DNA of 64,000 bases from Rhizobium sp. CG5 (GTDB lineage Bacteria > Pseudomonadota > Alphaproteobacteria > Rhizobiales > Rhizobiaceae), in contig NZ_JABAEF010000020.1 of the NCBI RefSeq assembly GCF_023701945.1, positions 1 through 64,000 on the forward strand, read 5' to 3'. The translations under genes were made by a program, and so were the position numbers. Positions within the stretch are counted from its first letter, which is position 1. Every line of letters begins with the position of its first letter. The notes under the pieces are model-generated. The model was given only the letters and a program-made list of their open reading frames with translations. It searched no databases and had not been told where the DNA came from. This document shows positions 34,712-44,900 of the stretch, piece after piece.

Positions 34712-37700
34712 ATTCGATCCACCCTTGGATTTCGTCCGGCATCGATGTGACAGTTGTGTCCAGATCGAGTTCGGCCAGCGCCTCCAACACGAATCGAGCC
34801 CGGCCATCCGGCCAGCCAGCGGTGTCTATCGCATCGAGCCCTATTCCTGATGCCCATGTCCCAGCTGAGATGTCTTCGATCAGACGGCCATTCCCGCGAT
34901 GGTTCGAGACAGCTGTGCCCCAGCCCTGGTTGGTGCGCCCTGCAAAGCCGACGACGTTGCCTGTGCGAGGCTCTGCCTCCTGTCCAACCAACCGCTGCCA
35001 CTCAAGCGCTCTTGCGTGGGATATCAAGGAAGTCAGAAGGTGTGGCTCCAACATAATCGCGGTAGCGAGGCGGATAGTCCGCCTTGGTATTGGTCCATTG
35101 ATGGACTTCAGGACAGCCGTCAAAGCGGCCCCGGCGTCATTCGGTTGCTGTAAGGCGCGCGCCCAAACCCCGTCCGCTAAGTCCACGAGAGCGGACCTTT
35201 GAACCGTTCGCGCCGCAGTATCCACGCTTTGGCCCGCAGTAAGGCCCAACGCCCTGAACGTCCCGTCCGCCTCCATTCGGTCCCAAGCGGCGACGACGAG
35301 CCGCTGAGTTCGGTATTCGCCGTGCTGGCGGATTTCCTTTTCCTTCAAGACGCGGAAGGTTTCGGAGGGGTAGTCGGAACCCTTCACGTCGGCGGGGTCA
35401 AGGATGTAGCGCAAATCATCGCGAGTCAGACCGTAAGCACGGGCATAGAATGCGTCCAGATCGGCCCGCAGATCAGCCCGTCGGACCTCGTCCCAAGGGA
35501 AGGGCGCGCCATTATGGCCTAGATCGCGGGCGAATGGTGCCATTGAGTGAGAGGTGTATGTGAGTTCCAGCACCTTGGGCGTGATGAATCCAAGTCGCGC
35601 CGACGTGTAGAAATTTGGTGACAAGACCGGAAATTGCTTGAGGTAAAAATAGGTCAGGTTGGTTCCGGCAATTTTCTGCTTTGCGGCGTAGTCGAGAGTG
35701 AGTGAGTTCATATTGGCAAGAAGGGCATGCTGCAGCAGCTCGCGGCTATTGCAAAAAAATAGTGGTAGTTTGTGGTTGGCGGCCTTTTTCGGGAATATAG
35801 TGGCGATCACTGAACTTGCGGCAGTAGCATTGGTAATATCGCGCCATCCCATAAGCCATTGCCTTTTCCAGCCTTTGGATTCCAGACGCATTGTCACGTC
35901 TGTTTCAGCTACCCAGTAACGCGGGAGAGGCTCCCAAACTGGGTCAGCTTTGTCTTCACTCCTGGCATCCGCTGATGTCGAGCTGCTTTCATCATAACCA
36001 GCCCAGCGATGATCATACTGATGAATCATCTTCGCTTCATAGAGTGGCAGGGAGCGCTCATGATCTTTCACCCAACAATTACCGTCTCGTGCATATCCTT
36101 TAGCCTCCATTTGCGAGGTCGTAAGAAAGAGGCCGCTGTCGTTCGACATATGGAACATGGTCATGAAAGTGATATCCCACGGGTTTCCCTGCTGGCCTTT
36201 ACTTTCATCGATTAGAACTGGGACATTGCGATATATCTTTGCCGTCAACTCTGCGTCGGCGCGCGAACGAAATATTGGAGCAGTTTTCGTATTGGGGTTG
36301 ATCGCGCTGATTTGCTCAGCCGATAGCTCGAATACTCGCCTATCGTCTTCGGCATCCGCCGGACGGAGGATCGAGAAAGCAAACCGGGGCAACTGCTCGG
36401 TGTAGCCCAAGGTCAGCAGACAAAACGAATTTCGATCGTCTGTCGCCGGGAACACCAAGCGAATCTCATAGAAACTGAATAGGGACACTAGACGGCGAGA
36501 ATTTACAAGATGGTTGAAAAACGGGGCGGTCGTGGCATCGGTGGCTACGCCCGTCGGCACAATTACCCCGGCGCGGCCCCGAGCAAGGTTGGCGAACAAT
36601 TCGGCAAATAGCGCATAAGTGTTCACGTCGCCGCGCCCCGTCAAGGCGAAGCGTCCCCCCTCATTCTCGGCCACGCGCACGAATTCGCTGCTGGCTTCAG
36701 CCTCACGTTTGGCGGCGGTGAAGGCCGCATGCAATGCACGCTCAGGGCTTCCATCTGGTGCCACGACCAACGCCTTAATCAGCCTGTCCCGCGCAGCCTT
36801 GTTTAGTGCCCCGGCTATCACTGGAGAGCGGGCAGCAAAGAACTCCTGCTCCTGCAGCTTGATGCGCTCCCATGGCGGGTTGCCCAGCACAACGTCGAAA
36901 CCGCCTCGTTGCATAACATCCGGGAATTCGAGCGGCCAATGGAAGGCACGAGCCCGACGTGCAACGGTGGATTGCCCGGCGGTCGGGCCCCACACCTCCC
37001 CGTCATCCAGTGCCTGCCAGACATCAGAAGTGGTAGGGACCAACTGAGTACCCCGCGAAGTCGGAGCGCCGCCAGTCTTCGGCAAAAGAAAGGCTGCGAT
37101 ATACAGATCACAAGCCATTTCGGCCTTGTGAAATGCGTCTCCCTCGCGGATCGTACGAAAGCGACGATCCTTGGTTATGACATCTTCGAGTGTATCTTCG
37201 CGCAGCGCTCGAAAGCCGGTGTATTCTGTGGCTATAGGTCGGATTGCAGGCAAACGGGATCGTCCTCCAGTGAAATCCAACCTGCCCTGACCGCCTTTCG
37301 CATCCTTGTTGGCGCGGGCGTAGTATTTCGCGGTGTCCTTGTCGTCGCCGGTCAGGGGCTTGTAAGCGGTGTCGGGGATGCCATCCTCCAGCACTTTGAG
37401 GTCGAAGACGCCTAGCAGCGCATCGCCGCAGCGGATCTGCGCGTCGAAGAAGCCGAGCGGAAGGCCCGGATCCACGGTCTCGATCCACAGAGCGACTTTG
37501 GTCAGCTCCACCGCCATTGGGTTGCGATCCACACCGTGCAGGCAGGACCGCGCGACATCGCGCAGCGCATGGCGGAAGTCGGACAGCGCGGGCGTTCCAT
37601 CGGCCCGAATGCGGGCGAGACGAGTGGCGATTCGCCGAGCGGCGGCCAGCAGGAAGTGGCCTGAGCCGCAGGCGGGGTCGATGATGGAGAGTTTCAGTAG

Positions 37701-39143
37701 CGCACCCGCAGGGTCGTCGGCTTCGGCCTCGGTCTTGTCCAATACGGGGTCGAGTGCAGTATTAAGCAACGCCTGAACCAAGCTGTCGGGCGTGTAATAG
37801 GAGCCGGTGGTCTTGCGCTGGTTGCCCTTCTGCTCGGAGGCCTCGGAAGCGAAGACTAGGGATATGCCATCATCGCCCAACTGTGGCTGGAGTTCGAGGA
37901 GCGACTCATAGACCGAGCCCAGCTCCTCGGTCTCCATCGCGCGCCAGTTTACCGGGACCATGCCGGTTTTGTCGGAAAGCCAGGCGAGGCGATAGAGCGC
38001 CTCCATGAAGGCGCGGTTACGCAATCGGGCGGTTTCGAGATGCGGCAGCTTGTCGTCCGAAAAGAGTCCACCGAGCGCGGGGAGCGCGATTGCGTCTTGC
38101 CCATGCGCAAGGGCTCGGAAAACGATCTTGATGCCTTCGTAACGGTCGTAATGCTTGTCCCAGGAGGCGGCGCGGTAGCATTGAGCGCGAAGGGCCGTGA
38201 GACCGTAGCCATCCGCGTAGAGCTTGCGCGCTGGTGCCGCAGCGTTTTCGGGGTGCAGGAGGTTCCGATCCTCCGCCACCATCAGGAAGATCAGGCGGTA
38301 GACGAGGCGCAGAAGCTCATTGAACCAGTCGGTCAGGTTGACCTCACCGGATTTCAGTTTGGCGGCGAGGTCGGGGTTGGCCTCGAGGAAGCCCGAGCCG
38401 AGCACCTTGAGCGCTATTTGCACTTGAACGGCGAGACGATCACGGGCGACTTCGCCTTCCCGCGACCCGGCGTCCCGCCAGCGTTCCAACGCACAGTCTG
38501 TGGCCGGTGCGCCTGTGACGCCGAAGCGGCTGCGATGGATCAGAAGCCATAGAATGGCGAAGGATGCAGCGTCCTCGTTGGTAAAAATCTGGGCGAGGTC
38601 GGCCTCGATATAGGCCGGGCGGGTCAGCGATGCGTTGTCTCGCACCAGGCGAACAAGCGTTCCGTTCGTCACGAGACCCCAAAGCGTCTCCTCATGCTCG
38701 TTCAGGTAGTCCTGAAGGGCGAAGGCCGGGGAGCGAGATCTATCTACCGAGAGCGTCGGGCTGCGCCGGTCGAGTTTTTCGTCGGACGGCGGCACGATTA
38801 CGATCGGCACCCGTTGGCCAGCGATGAAGGAAACTGCGCCATCCGCTGCGGCAAGATCGTCAAATCCAAACGTCTCCTGCAGGAACGCGCGGACGAACCG
38901 CCGGGTCGCTTCAGCCGACGGATGCGCGATCTTGGCGAACGCGTCGAAATGGGATTGCCCTACGCGAAAAGCGGTCGAGATCTCCTCGCGGATAGTCAGG
39001 CCCTTGCGGATGCGGTAGTCGGGTTCCTTTTGCTCTGCGGACTCACGGCGGTCGATGGTGGCGACCATGGCGGGCGCGATAAGATTGCCTTCGAGGCTGA
39101 GCGAAGGCCAAGTCGACATGTCTGTGACGAGTTTACGGGCCAT
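34695..39143 (-). CDS. Eco57I-like N6-adenine DNA methylase, DrmMI-like
   Basis: The 1,482-residue protein carries the SAM-binding motif IIDPACGSGHFLLAAARR near residue 485 and the catalytic motif LGNPPWERIKLQEQEFF near 750. It continues with a long target-recognition region (residues 800-1,300). It resembles the large BREX/DISARM and Eco57I-type methylases in size and motif order. No fused nuclease domain was recognised in the N-terminal 450 residues. The start follows the SNF2-helicase stop by three bases, and the DUF3732 gene overlaps its end. In related systems it marks host DNA so that only unmodified DNA is attacked. Confidence 0.85.
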   Translation of the reverse strand: MARKLVTDMSTWPSLSLEGNLIAPAMVATIDRRESAEQKEPDYRIRKGLTIREEISTAFRVGQSHFDAFAKIAHPSAEATRRFVRAFLQETFGFDDLAAADGAVSFIAGQRVPIVIVPPSDEKLDRRSPTLSVDRSRSPAFALQDYLNEHEETLWGLVTNGTLVRLVRDNASLTRPAYIEADLAQIFTNEDAASFAILWLLIHRSRFGVTGAPATDCALERWRDAGSREGEVARDRLAVQVQIALKVLGSGFLEANPDLAAKLKSGEVNLTDWFNELLRLVYRLIFLMVAEDRNLLHPENAAAPARKLYADGYGLTALRAQCYRAASWDKHYDRYEGIKIVFRALAHGQDAIALPALGGLFSDDKLPHLETARLRNRAFMEALYRLAWLSDKTGMVPVNWRAMETEELGSVYESLLELQPQLGDDGISLVFASEASEQKGNQRKTTGSYYTPDSLVQALLNTALDPVLDKTEAEADDPAGALLKLSIIDPACGSGHFLLAAARRIATRLARIRADGTPALSDFRHALRDVARSCLHGVDRNPMAVELTKVALWIETVDPGLPLGFFDAQIRCGDALLGVFDLKVLEDGIPDTAYKPLTGDDKDTAKYYARANKDAKGGQGRLDFTGGRSRLPAIRPIATEYTGFRALREDTLEDVITKDRRFRTIREGDAFHKAEMACDLYIAAFLLPKTGGAPTSRGTQLVPTTSDVWQALDDGEVWGPTAGQSTVARRARAFHWPLEFPDVMQRGGFDVVLGNPPWERIKLQEQEFFAARSPVIAGALNKAARDRLIKALVVAPDGSPERALHAAFTAAKREAEASSEFVRVAENEGGRFALTGRGDVNTYALFAELFANLARGRAGVIVPTGVATDATTAPFFNHLVNSRRLVSLFSFYEIRLVFPATDDRNSFCLLTLGYTEQLPRFAFSILRPADAEDDRRVFELSAEQISAINPNTKTAPIFRSRADAELTAKIYRNVPVLIDESKGQQGNPWDITFMTMFHMSNDSGLFLTTSQMEAKGYARDGNCWVKDHERSLPLYEAKMIHQYDHRWAGYDESSSTSADARSEDKADPVWEPLPRYWVAETDVTMRLESKGWKRQWLMGWRDITNATAASSVIATIFPKKAANHKLPLFFCNSRELLQHALLANMNSLTLDYAAKQKIAGTNLTYFYLKQFPVLSPNFYTSARLGFITPKVLELTYTSHSMAPFARDLGHNGAPFPWDEVRRADLRADLDAFYARAYGLTRDDLRYILDPADVKGSDYPSETFRVLKEKEIRQHGEYRTQRLVVAAWDRMEADGTFRALGLTAGQSVDTAARTVQRSALVDLADGVWARALQQPNDAGAALTAVLKSINGPIPRRTIRLATAIMLEPHLLTSLISHARALEWQRLVGQEAEPRTGNVVGFAGRTNQGWGTAVSNHRGNGRLIEDISAGTWASGIGLDAIDTAGWPDGRARFVLEALAELDLDTTVTSMPDEIQGWIEYAATA

Positions 39144-39146
39144 GGG

Positions 39147-41912
39147 TCAGGCCTCGCTCGGCATCAAAACAAATAGGCCGATGACGTCGGGCGGCAAGAC
39201 GGCCTCAACAGTGACGCGCGACGAGAATCCGGCCGCCGCTCTCAAACGAGCATGATCCTGCATGAGCTCTTCGGCACGGGATTGGACGAATTCAGCCAAG
39301 GGGCCGGCAAGAAGGCCGGGTAGATCTTCCTTTGCCTTGGCAATGAATCTGTCCCGGGCTGATGTTGCGAGATCAGCAGCAGCGGGCATGTTCAAGATCG
39401 CACGGGCTGCGTCGCCACTCTCCACGATCTTCCCGCCCTGCATCGTGACAATGGCGGCTTCCTCGGCGAGAAGCAGGCGTTCCTTTCGAGCATGGACCGT
39501 CAGCTTGTAACGAATCCGAAGGAGAGCCAGCCGGGTCAGCTGCTCGACTGCTGTCGTCGGCCAGGCGCCAACCCGGCCAATCCCCAGACCTGACAGCGCC
39601 TCTGGATCAAGTGAGGCTTCCACCAGCGCCTCCGCAAGTGTCGCCGTCAAGGGATGCGTCCTCGTCACCAGCGCCGTTCCCGATGGCGCCGGCTCGACTA
39701 CCGCGAGACGAACTGATCCGCTAAGGTTGCGTTGGTCCAAGCGTTCCCTGAGGCCTGTTTCCAGCGCATGGACATGGGCGATCAGGACAGACTTTCTGGG
39801 TTCGAGCGGGACCCCGAAGCGAGACATCGCTCTTTCAATGAACATTCTCGCATCTTCAGGCGATCCGAGTAGGGTTCGGACTTTGTCCCATTCGGGGGCC
39901 ACTTCCTCCGGCTTCATTGCGTTCTGGGCAAATCGAGCGCGGGATTTTTTTTCGCTTTCTGAAGAATTCCGCCAACGCGCTTCCATGGCCTTCGTCCCAT
40001 CATCAAGGCGCAGGTCGAGGGCCAATTGTCGGCTTCCACCTCGGCGCAACATCATTGATGCCATCAGTGCATCGGTGACCGGGCCGCGTTCGTCTGGCAA
40101 CGGTACGGTCACACCTGTCGCCTTGCGGATCTCTTCAGCTTTCCTCAGGATGACCTCAAGCACGGCGCCGTCGATGGCGCTGTCAGGCGAGAACATCATT
40201 ATTGACCGGACGAGTTCGGCCGGCTGGCCGAAGCGATCCACCCGGCCCTCGCGCTGCTGGTGTCGGGTGGGATTCCACGACAGATCGTAGTGAATGACCG
40301 TGTCGAAAAGCTGCTGAAGGTTGATGCCTTCCGACAGGCAGTCAGTCGCAACGAGGATGCGCTGATTGTTCTTTGCATCATCGGTAGACGCCATATCAGC
40401 CACACGATCACGGCGCTCGTCCGGGGTAAGAACACCAGTCACCGCTTCAACGACTAGCTTTGGAAATGCCTTGCGAAGGCCGTCGCGGACATGTTCGGCC
40501 GTAGCCAGGTAGCGGCAGAAGACGACCGGATTCGCGCCTTGCTTGATCAGCGGCGTCAGAGCATCGATGAGTGCAATAAGCTTCGGGTCGGTTTTGCGCA
40601 CCAGCTCCTCAGCTTTCCTTAACAGAGCCAGAAGCGCTGGATCAGTCACAAAGCCGGTACTGGGTTCGATATCCACCGCGTCTTCGTCATCTGAATCCTC
40701 GTCGTAGATCTGAGGTTCAAGACGGTCCCTCTCATTGGACATACGATTCCGCAACGCGCTCAAGGCTGCTGCGGGAGAGGAGCCCACACAGCGCATCAAG
40801 GCGAGTGTACCCCAAAAAGCCAGACGCCGGTCGCGTTGCCCAAGCCCTGCACGAGCAACGACACCGAAGCAGTAGTCCAGAGCCGCTTCCTGAAAATCGA
40901 GATGGGCTTGCGACAGCCGGTAGGGGAACTCGGTTGTCTCGTGTTTCGGAAAGACGCGGTCTTCGTCCCAGTCCCTCGACAAAAGATCAATGCGCTGGCG
41001 TTGCACGAAGTGACGTGCAAGGCGCTCGCGATACCGCGGATCATCGAAGTTCATTGAACCGAAGGACGGTTCGATGAGCGCTAGAAGGCGTCCGAACGCC
41101 TCTTCGTCGCCCGAATGAGGCGTTGCGGTGAGAAGTATGATCCGCCGTTCCGGATCGCGAGCCAGCCCGGACAGCAGCTCAAACCGCTGCTGCTTACCCT
41201 TGTGAGTGCCCACGCAGGCATGGGCCTCATCGACGATCACAAAGTCAGGGCATGCACGGGCGAATCCCTCACGACGCTTTTCTGCCTTGATGTAGTCGAG
41301 GCTCACGACAGTGTAGGGGTAAGCATGGAACAGCGTCTGCGCGAGAGGCAGGCCGCGTTCAAGGCGGGCAGCACTGCCCGAAGTCACGGCGACAGCCTCT
41401 ATTCCGAAGCGCACATTCAGCTCGCCCACCCACTGCTCGACGAGATGCGGAGGGCACAGGACGGAGAATGCATCGACCTCGCCGCGGTCCATTAGTTCAC
41501 GCAGAATAAGACCAGCCTCAATTGTTTTCCCGATCCCAACGTCATCTGCGATCAGGAGACGGGGCACCTGCATGCGAAGGGCCATCAGCAAGGGGACAAG
41601 CTGGTAGGTCCGCGGTTCAAAGGCGAGCTGCGCTGCGGACCGGAACGGCCCCGCCCCACGGCGCAATGTCAGGCGCATCGCATCCGCGAGCAGGGCTGCC
41701 TTCGCCTGAACGGTTGCGGATGCATCGGCAGGCAGATCGAAACGGGCGGGTTCAACCGGCAGAATTTCAAGCGCCGGGTCTAGTACCACCATATCGTTCT
41801 CACTCCCCGAGAGAGGGCGGAGTGCCAGAATTCCATCTTGCGGCGACGGCAGCGCTACCCACTCACGCCCGCGGGCGCGGACCAGATCTCCTGGGGCAAA
41901 ATTCAATGTCAT
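39147..41912 (-). CDS. SNF2-type superfamily 2 helicase, DrmD-like
   Basis: The 921-residue protein begins MTLNFAPGDLVRARGREWVAL, a small beta-rich N-terminal domain. It then has LLIADDVGIGKTIEAGLILR near residue 120 (Walker A), FVIVDEAHACVG near 226 (DEAH box), LLTATPHSGDEEAF and a C-terminal motif VI HQQREGRVDRFGQ near 550. This is the HepA/RapA-like arrangement shared with DrmD of class 1 DISARM. The ATG overlaps the TGA of the preceding helicase gene as ATGA. Confidence 0.88.
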   Translation of the reverse strand: MTLNFAPGDLVRARGREWVALPSPQDGILALRPLSGSENDMVVLDPALEILPVEPARFDLPADASATVQAKAALLADAMRLTLRRGAGPFRSAAQLAFEPRTYQLVPLLMALRMQVPRLLIADDVGIGKTIEAGLILRELMDRGEVDAFSVLCPPHLVEQWVGELNVRFGIEAVAVTSGSAARLERGLPLAQTLFHAYPYTVVSLDYIKAEKRREGFARACPDFVIVDEAHACVGTHKGKQQRFELLSGLARDPERRIILLTATPHSGDEEAFGRLLALIEPSFGSMNFDDPRYRERLARHFVQRQRIDLLSRDWDEDRVFPKHETTEFPYRLSQAHLDFQEAALDYCFGVVARAGLGQRDRRLAFWGTLALMRCVGSSPAAALSALRNRMSNERDRLEPQIYDEDSDDEDAVDIEPSTGFVTDPALLALLRKAEELVRKTDPKLIALIDALTPLIKQGANPVVFCRYLATAEHVRDGLRKAFPKLVVEAVTGVLTPDERRDRVADMASTDDAKNNQRILVATDCLSEGINLQQLFDTVIHYDLSWNPTRHQQREGRVDRFGQPAELVRSIMMFSPDSAIDGAVLEVILRKAEEIRKATGVTVPLPDERGPVTDALMASMMLRRGGSRQLALDLRLDDGTKAMEARWRNSSESEKKSRARFAQNAMKPEEVAPEWDKVRTLLGSPEDARMFIERAMSRFGVPLEPRKSVLIAHVHALETGLRERLDQRNLSGSVRLAVVEPAPSGTALVTRTHPLTATLAEALVEASLDPEALSGLGIGRVGAWPTTAVEQLTRLALLRIRYKLTVHARKERLLLAEEAAIVTMQGGKIVESGDAARAILNMPAAADLATSARDRFIAKAKEDLPGLLAGPLAEFVQSRAEELMQDHARLRAAAGFSSRVTVEAVLPPDVIGLFVLMPSEA

Positions 41913-44900
41913 CGGATAGTCCCCCCTAGCATTGAGATCATAGCGTCCGGGACGCCCTCAGAGCCGGTCCCTTGCAACTCGAAAAGCGTCCAGCCTTTGA
42001 CTTCTGCTGCCTCGCGTGTTGCCGTGTCCGGAGGACCGATGCAAGCAGCGACGAAGTGACTTCTCCAGGCGAAGCTCATCTCTTTGCCGGAAAAGCTGAC
42101 GGCAGAGGCATCGGGAGCCGGAAACCCTGCCTCTTTAAATGCACTCTCCCATCCTCCGCTTTCAACTGGCCTGCTCGAGTGGTCGGCGAGCACGATCTGC
42201 CCGCGTGCCAAATCGACCAGCATCTGTTTGGCCTCATCGCTAGTCCGGTCGATAAGTTCGTGGTCAGGCTGGTTGAAATAGGACAGAAGGCAGCGATAGC
42301 ACCCGCGGACGCAGGCCTCCCCATCGCGACTGACAAGCAACTTGGAATCGCCCGCTGCGATTGCATCATCGACCTTCTCGAAATGCATGAGGGCCAGCGC
42401 TTCTCGGGCGATCTTGGCAAGGGCTTGTGGTTCCGTGACCAGCCGACTAAGCACCCCGGCGCCACCCTCAGTGGCCTCATAGGTGAGAATGGCACGACGG
42501 TTATCGCGGGCGGGCAAAGGTTCACCCAGGATCTCGCCTTCTTCCAGTTGGAATACTACCTCAATGCCCCTCATTAGGGCATGCTGAACCGTTGCGATTG
42601 TCTCGGCTGCATAAGCCGCGGGCTCACTAAAACGGATGAGAAGTGCGTTCTTCCGATCACGGACGATGGGGACAATCCGAACCGGCTTAACAACATCCGG
42701 CGGCATCTCGACATCCCCATCTTCGTCTTCCGATTTGGTCCAGTAGCCGCTGCGCGGGTCGATGTAGAAACCAAAGACGGTCTGATTAGCTCGCCGTTTC
42801 AATCCTTTGTTGATCCGACTGATCTCGGCGCTATTAGCATATTGCAGAGTAAGGACAGAGACGTCGTCGCAGCGGAAGTCGCCCTCGGTTATCTGGATGC
42901 GGCCGTCCCGCATCGGCCAAGAAAAGACGGTCTGAATATCAAAACCCTGCCGAACGCGTTCTTCGTCGTTTGCTGTGATCCGTTCAACGGGTGCGGCTTC
43001 GACGTTATCGATCCTCAGCGTCCTCTGCACGGGGACCTCGCCAGCCATGGTGGTATTGCAGGCGTGACAGCGCTCAACCTCACCATCATGGCAGGCGCCG
43101 CAGTTCGAGCAGATGAAGATGTCCCTCGTGGCAAGTTCCGATCCGTCCCCCGTACGAACTTCCGGCGGCAGCTTCGCCTTCATGACCCTGTAGGCGCGGC
43201 CTTCGTGATAAATCAGGCTGCGTGGCCCGAATTCAGAGATTGCGAGGAAGCGGGCGCGCTGGAGGAACGAGCCAGTTTTTCCCTCTCCGGGGATAAAGGC
43301 GTACAGCGGCAGGCGTGGGAAATTGTATCCTGGCAGGAAGCCCTCGGTCGCGAGATAGCGGTAGGAATAGAAGTCCGAGCCGTTCGAGGCCTTGCCCTGT
43401 TCGAGAATGGTGATCTGATCACTCGCCTGCATCTGGGCAGCCTTGATGCGTCGACGGTCGGCACCTGAAAGGCCGGTAATTTCAGACCGAGCATTGGCCT
43501 CCGTCAGTTGTGTACGAGCGGAGTTGTAGAGTTCTCGCCAACGATCGAAGGCGCGATGAAACTCTTGAGGCGCTTGCTGGGCGACCTCGGAAACAAAGTC
43601 TTCTGGCTCACCCATCCAGACCGGCTTTCGGCCCTCTGTTGAAGCAAGAATCTGATCGAGAACGCGCTTCATAGGGAGGCGTGCTATACTCAACAACATC
43701 GGCCGGTTAATGACATCGTGGATCTCTTTCTTGAGCGGATAGTCCGCCCGCTTCAGATCCAGTATCTCAGGGATGTCTGGCGAGAGGGCGACCTTCGCTT
43801 CAGCAAGCCAGACGGCGTGCAGATGTGAGCGCACAAGCTCTTCGTTGGTAATGTCGAGCGCCGGTGGGCGAACAACGCCTGCCACCATCTCATTGCGCCG
43901 TTCGAAAAAATACTGATCGTGCGGCGACTGAGCGGCGCAATAGGTTACGATGACGGCGGCCTGCCCGGAACGACCGGCGCGGCCGGCGCGCTGGGCATAG
44001 TTTGCAGGCGTTGGTGGAACATTTCGCAGATATACAGCATTCAGCGCCGAGATATCGACGCCTAGTTCCATTGTGGGCGAGCAGAACATGGCGGGCAAAA
44101 ACTGCTCTGACTCTCCTGCCGCCCTAAGGTCAGCAGCATACTCCGCGAGGTTCTCCTGGTCATCCTCTTCGAAGCGGAAGCGCCACTCCCGCCACTCACG
44201 CTGTCTCTGGGACACTTGCGCCGTATGTTCCCGCCCTTCGAGGCCCCAGTAACTGCTGTGGCCCGCTTTCAGGTCGGTGGCTATCACATTGTAAAGATCA
44301 TGGAAGTAGTGGTTCCCCTGCGCTTTCCCTTTCCGAACCGCTTCGCCCGGAATCACACGAACCGCTGACGGGGACAGACGCCAACCCTGCAGGTCCGCCT
44401 CTATATCGACGCGTGACACCAGCCCTTCACGAGCCAAAAGCTCCATAAGGCCAGTCATCACCGTCAGGTAGTCCGCTTTTCCAAGCTTAGTCCCTATCGC
44501 GCTCCTGCGATTGATGAGGCGACCGATGCGGGAATTGTGTCCGGCGCGGATAATGGTCTGTTCTTCCCGTAGTCCCACGCGATCCTTGCCTGGAGCCTGC
44601 AGAAACAGGGTCGTGCGGCTTCTCGGCGTCTCCTTTGCGTCGACGGCCCAAGGGGTTCGCAGGAGATTTCGGGATTTTTGAGCGACGGTGTCGAGCACGG
44701 TCAAATCGAGCGCTTCGGTTCCGACGGCCAGGCCTTCAAGCATGGCACCGAGAAGCACCTTCAGCATCGTTTTGCGTGCCGGCACGTCGAGCGTCCCTAG
44801 ATCAGGCAGGATAGCCGCAAGGCGCTCTGTGTCTTCCGCGATCTCATCAAGTCCAATAAAAGCAACGTCGATGAGTTTGAGGACCGAAAGGCTGGGATTG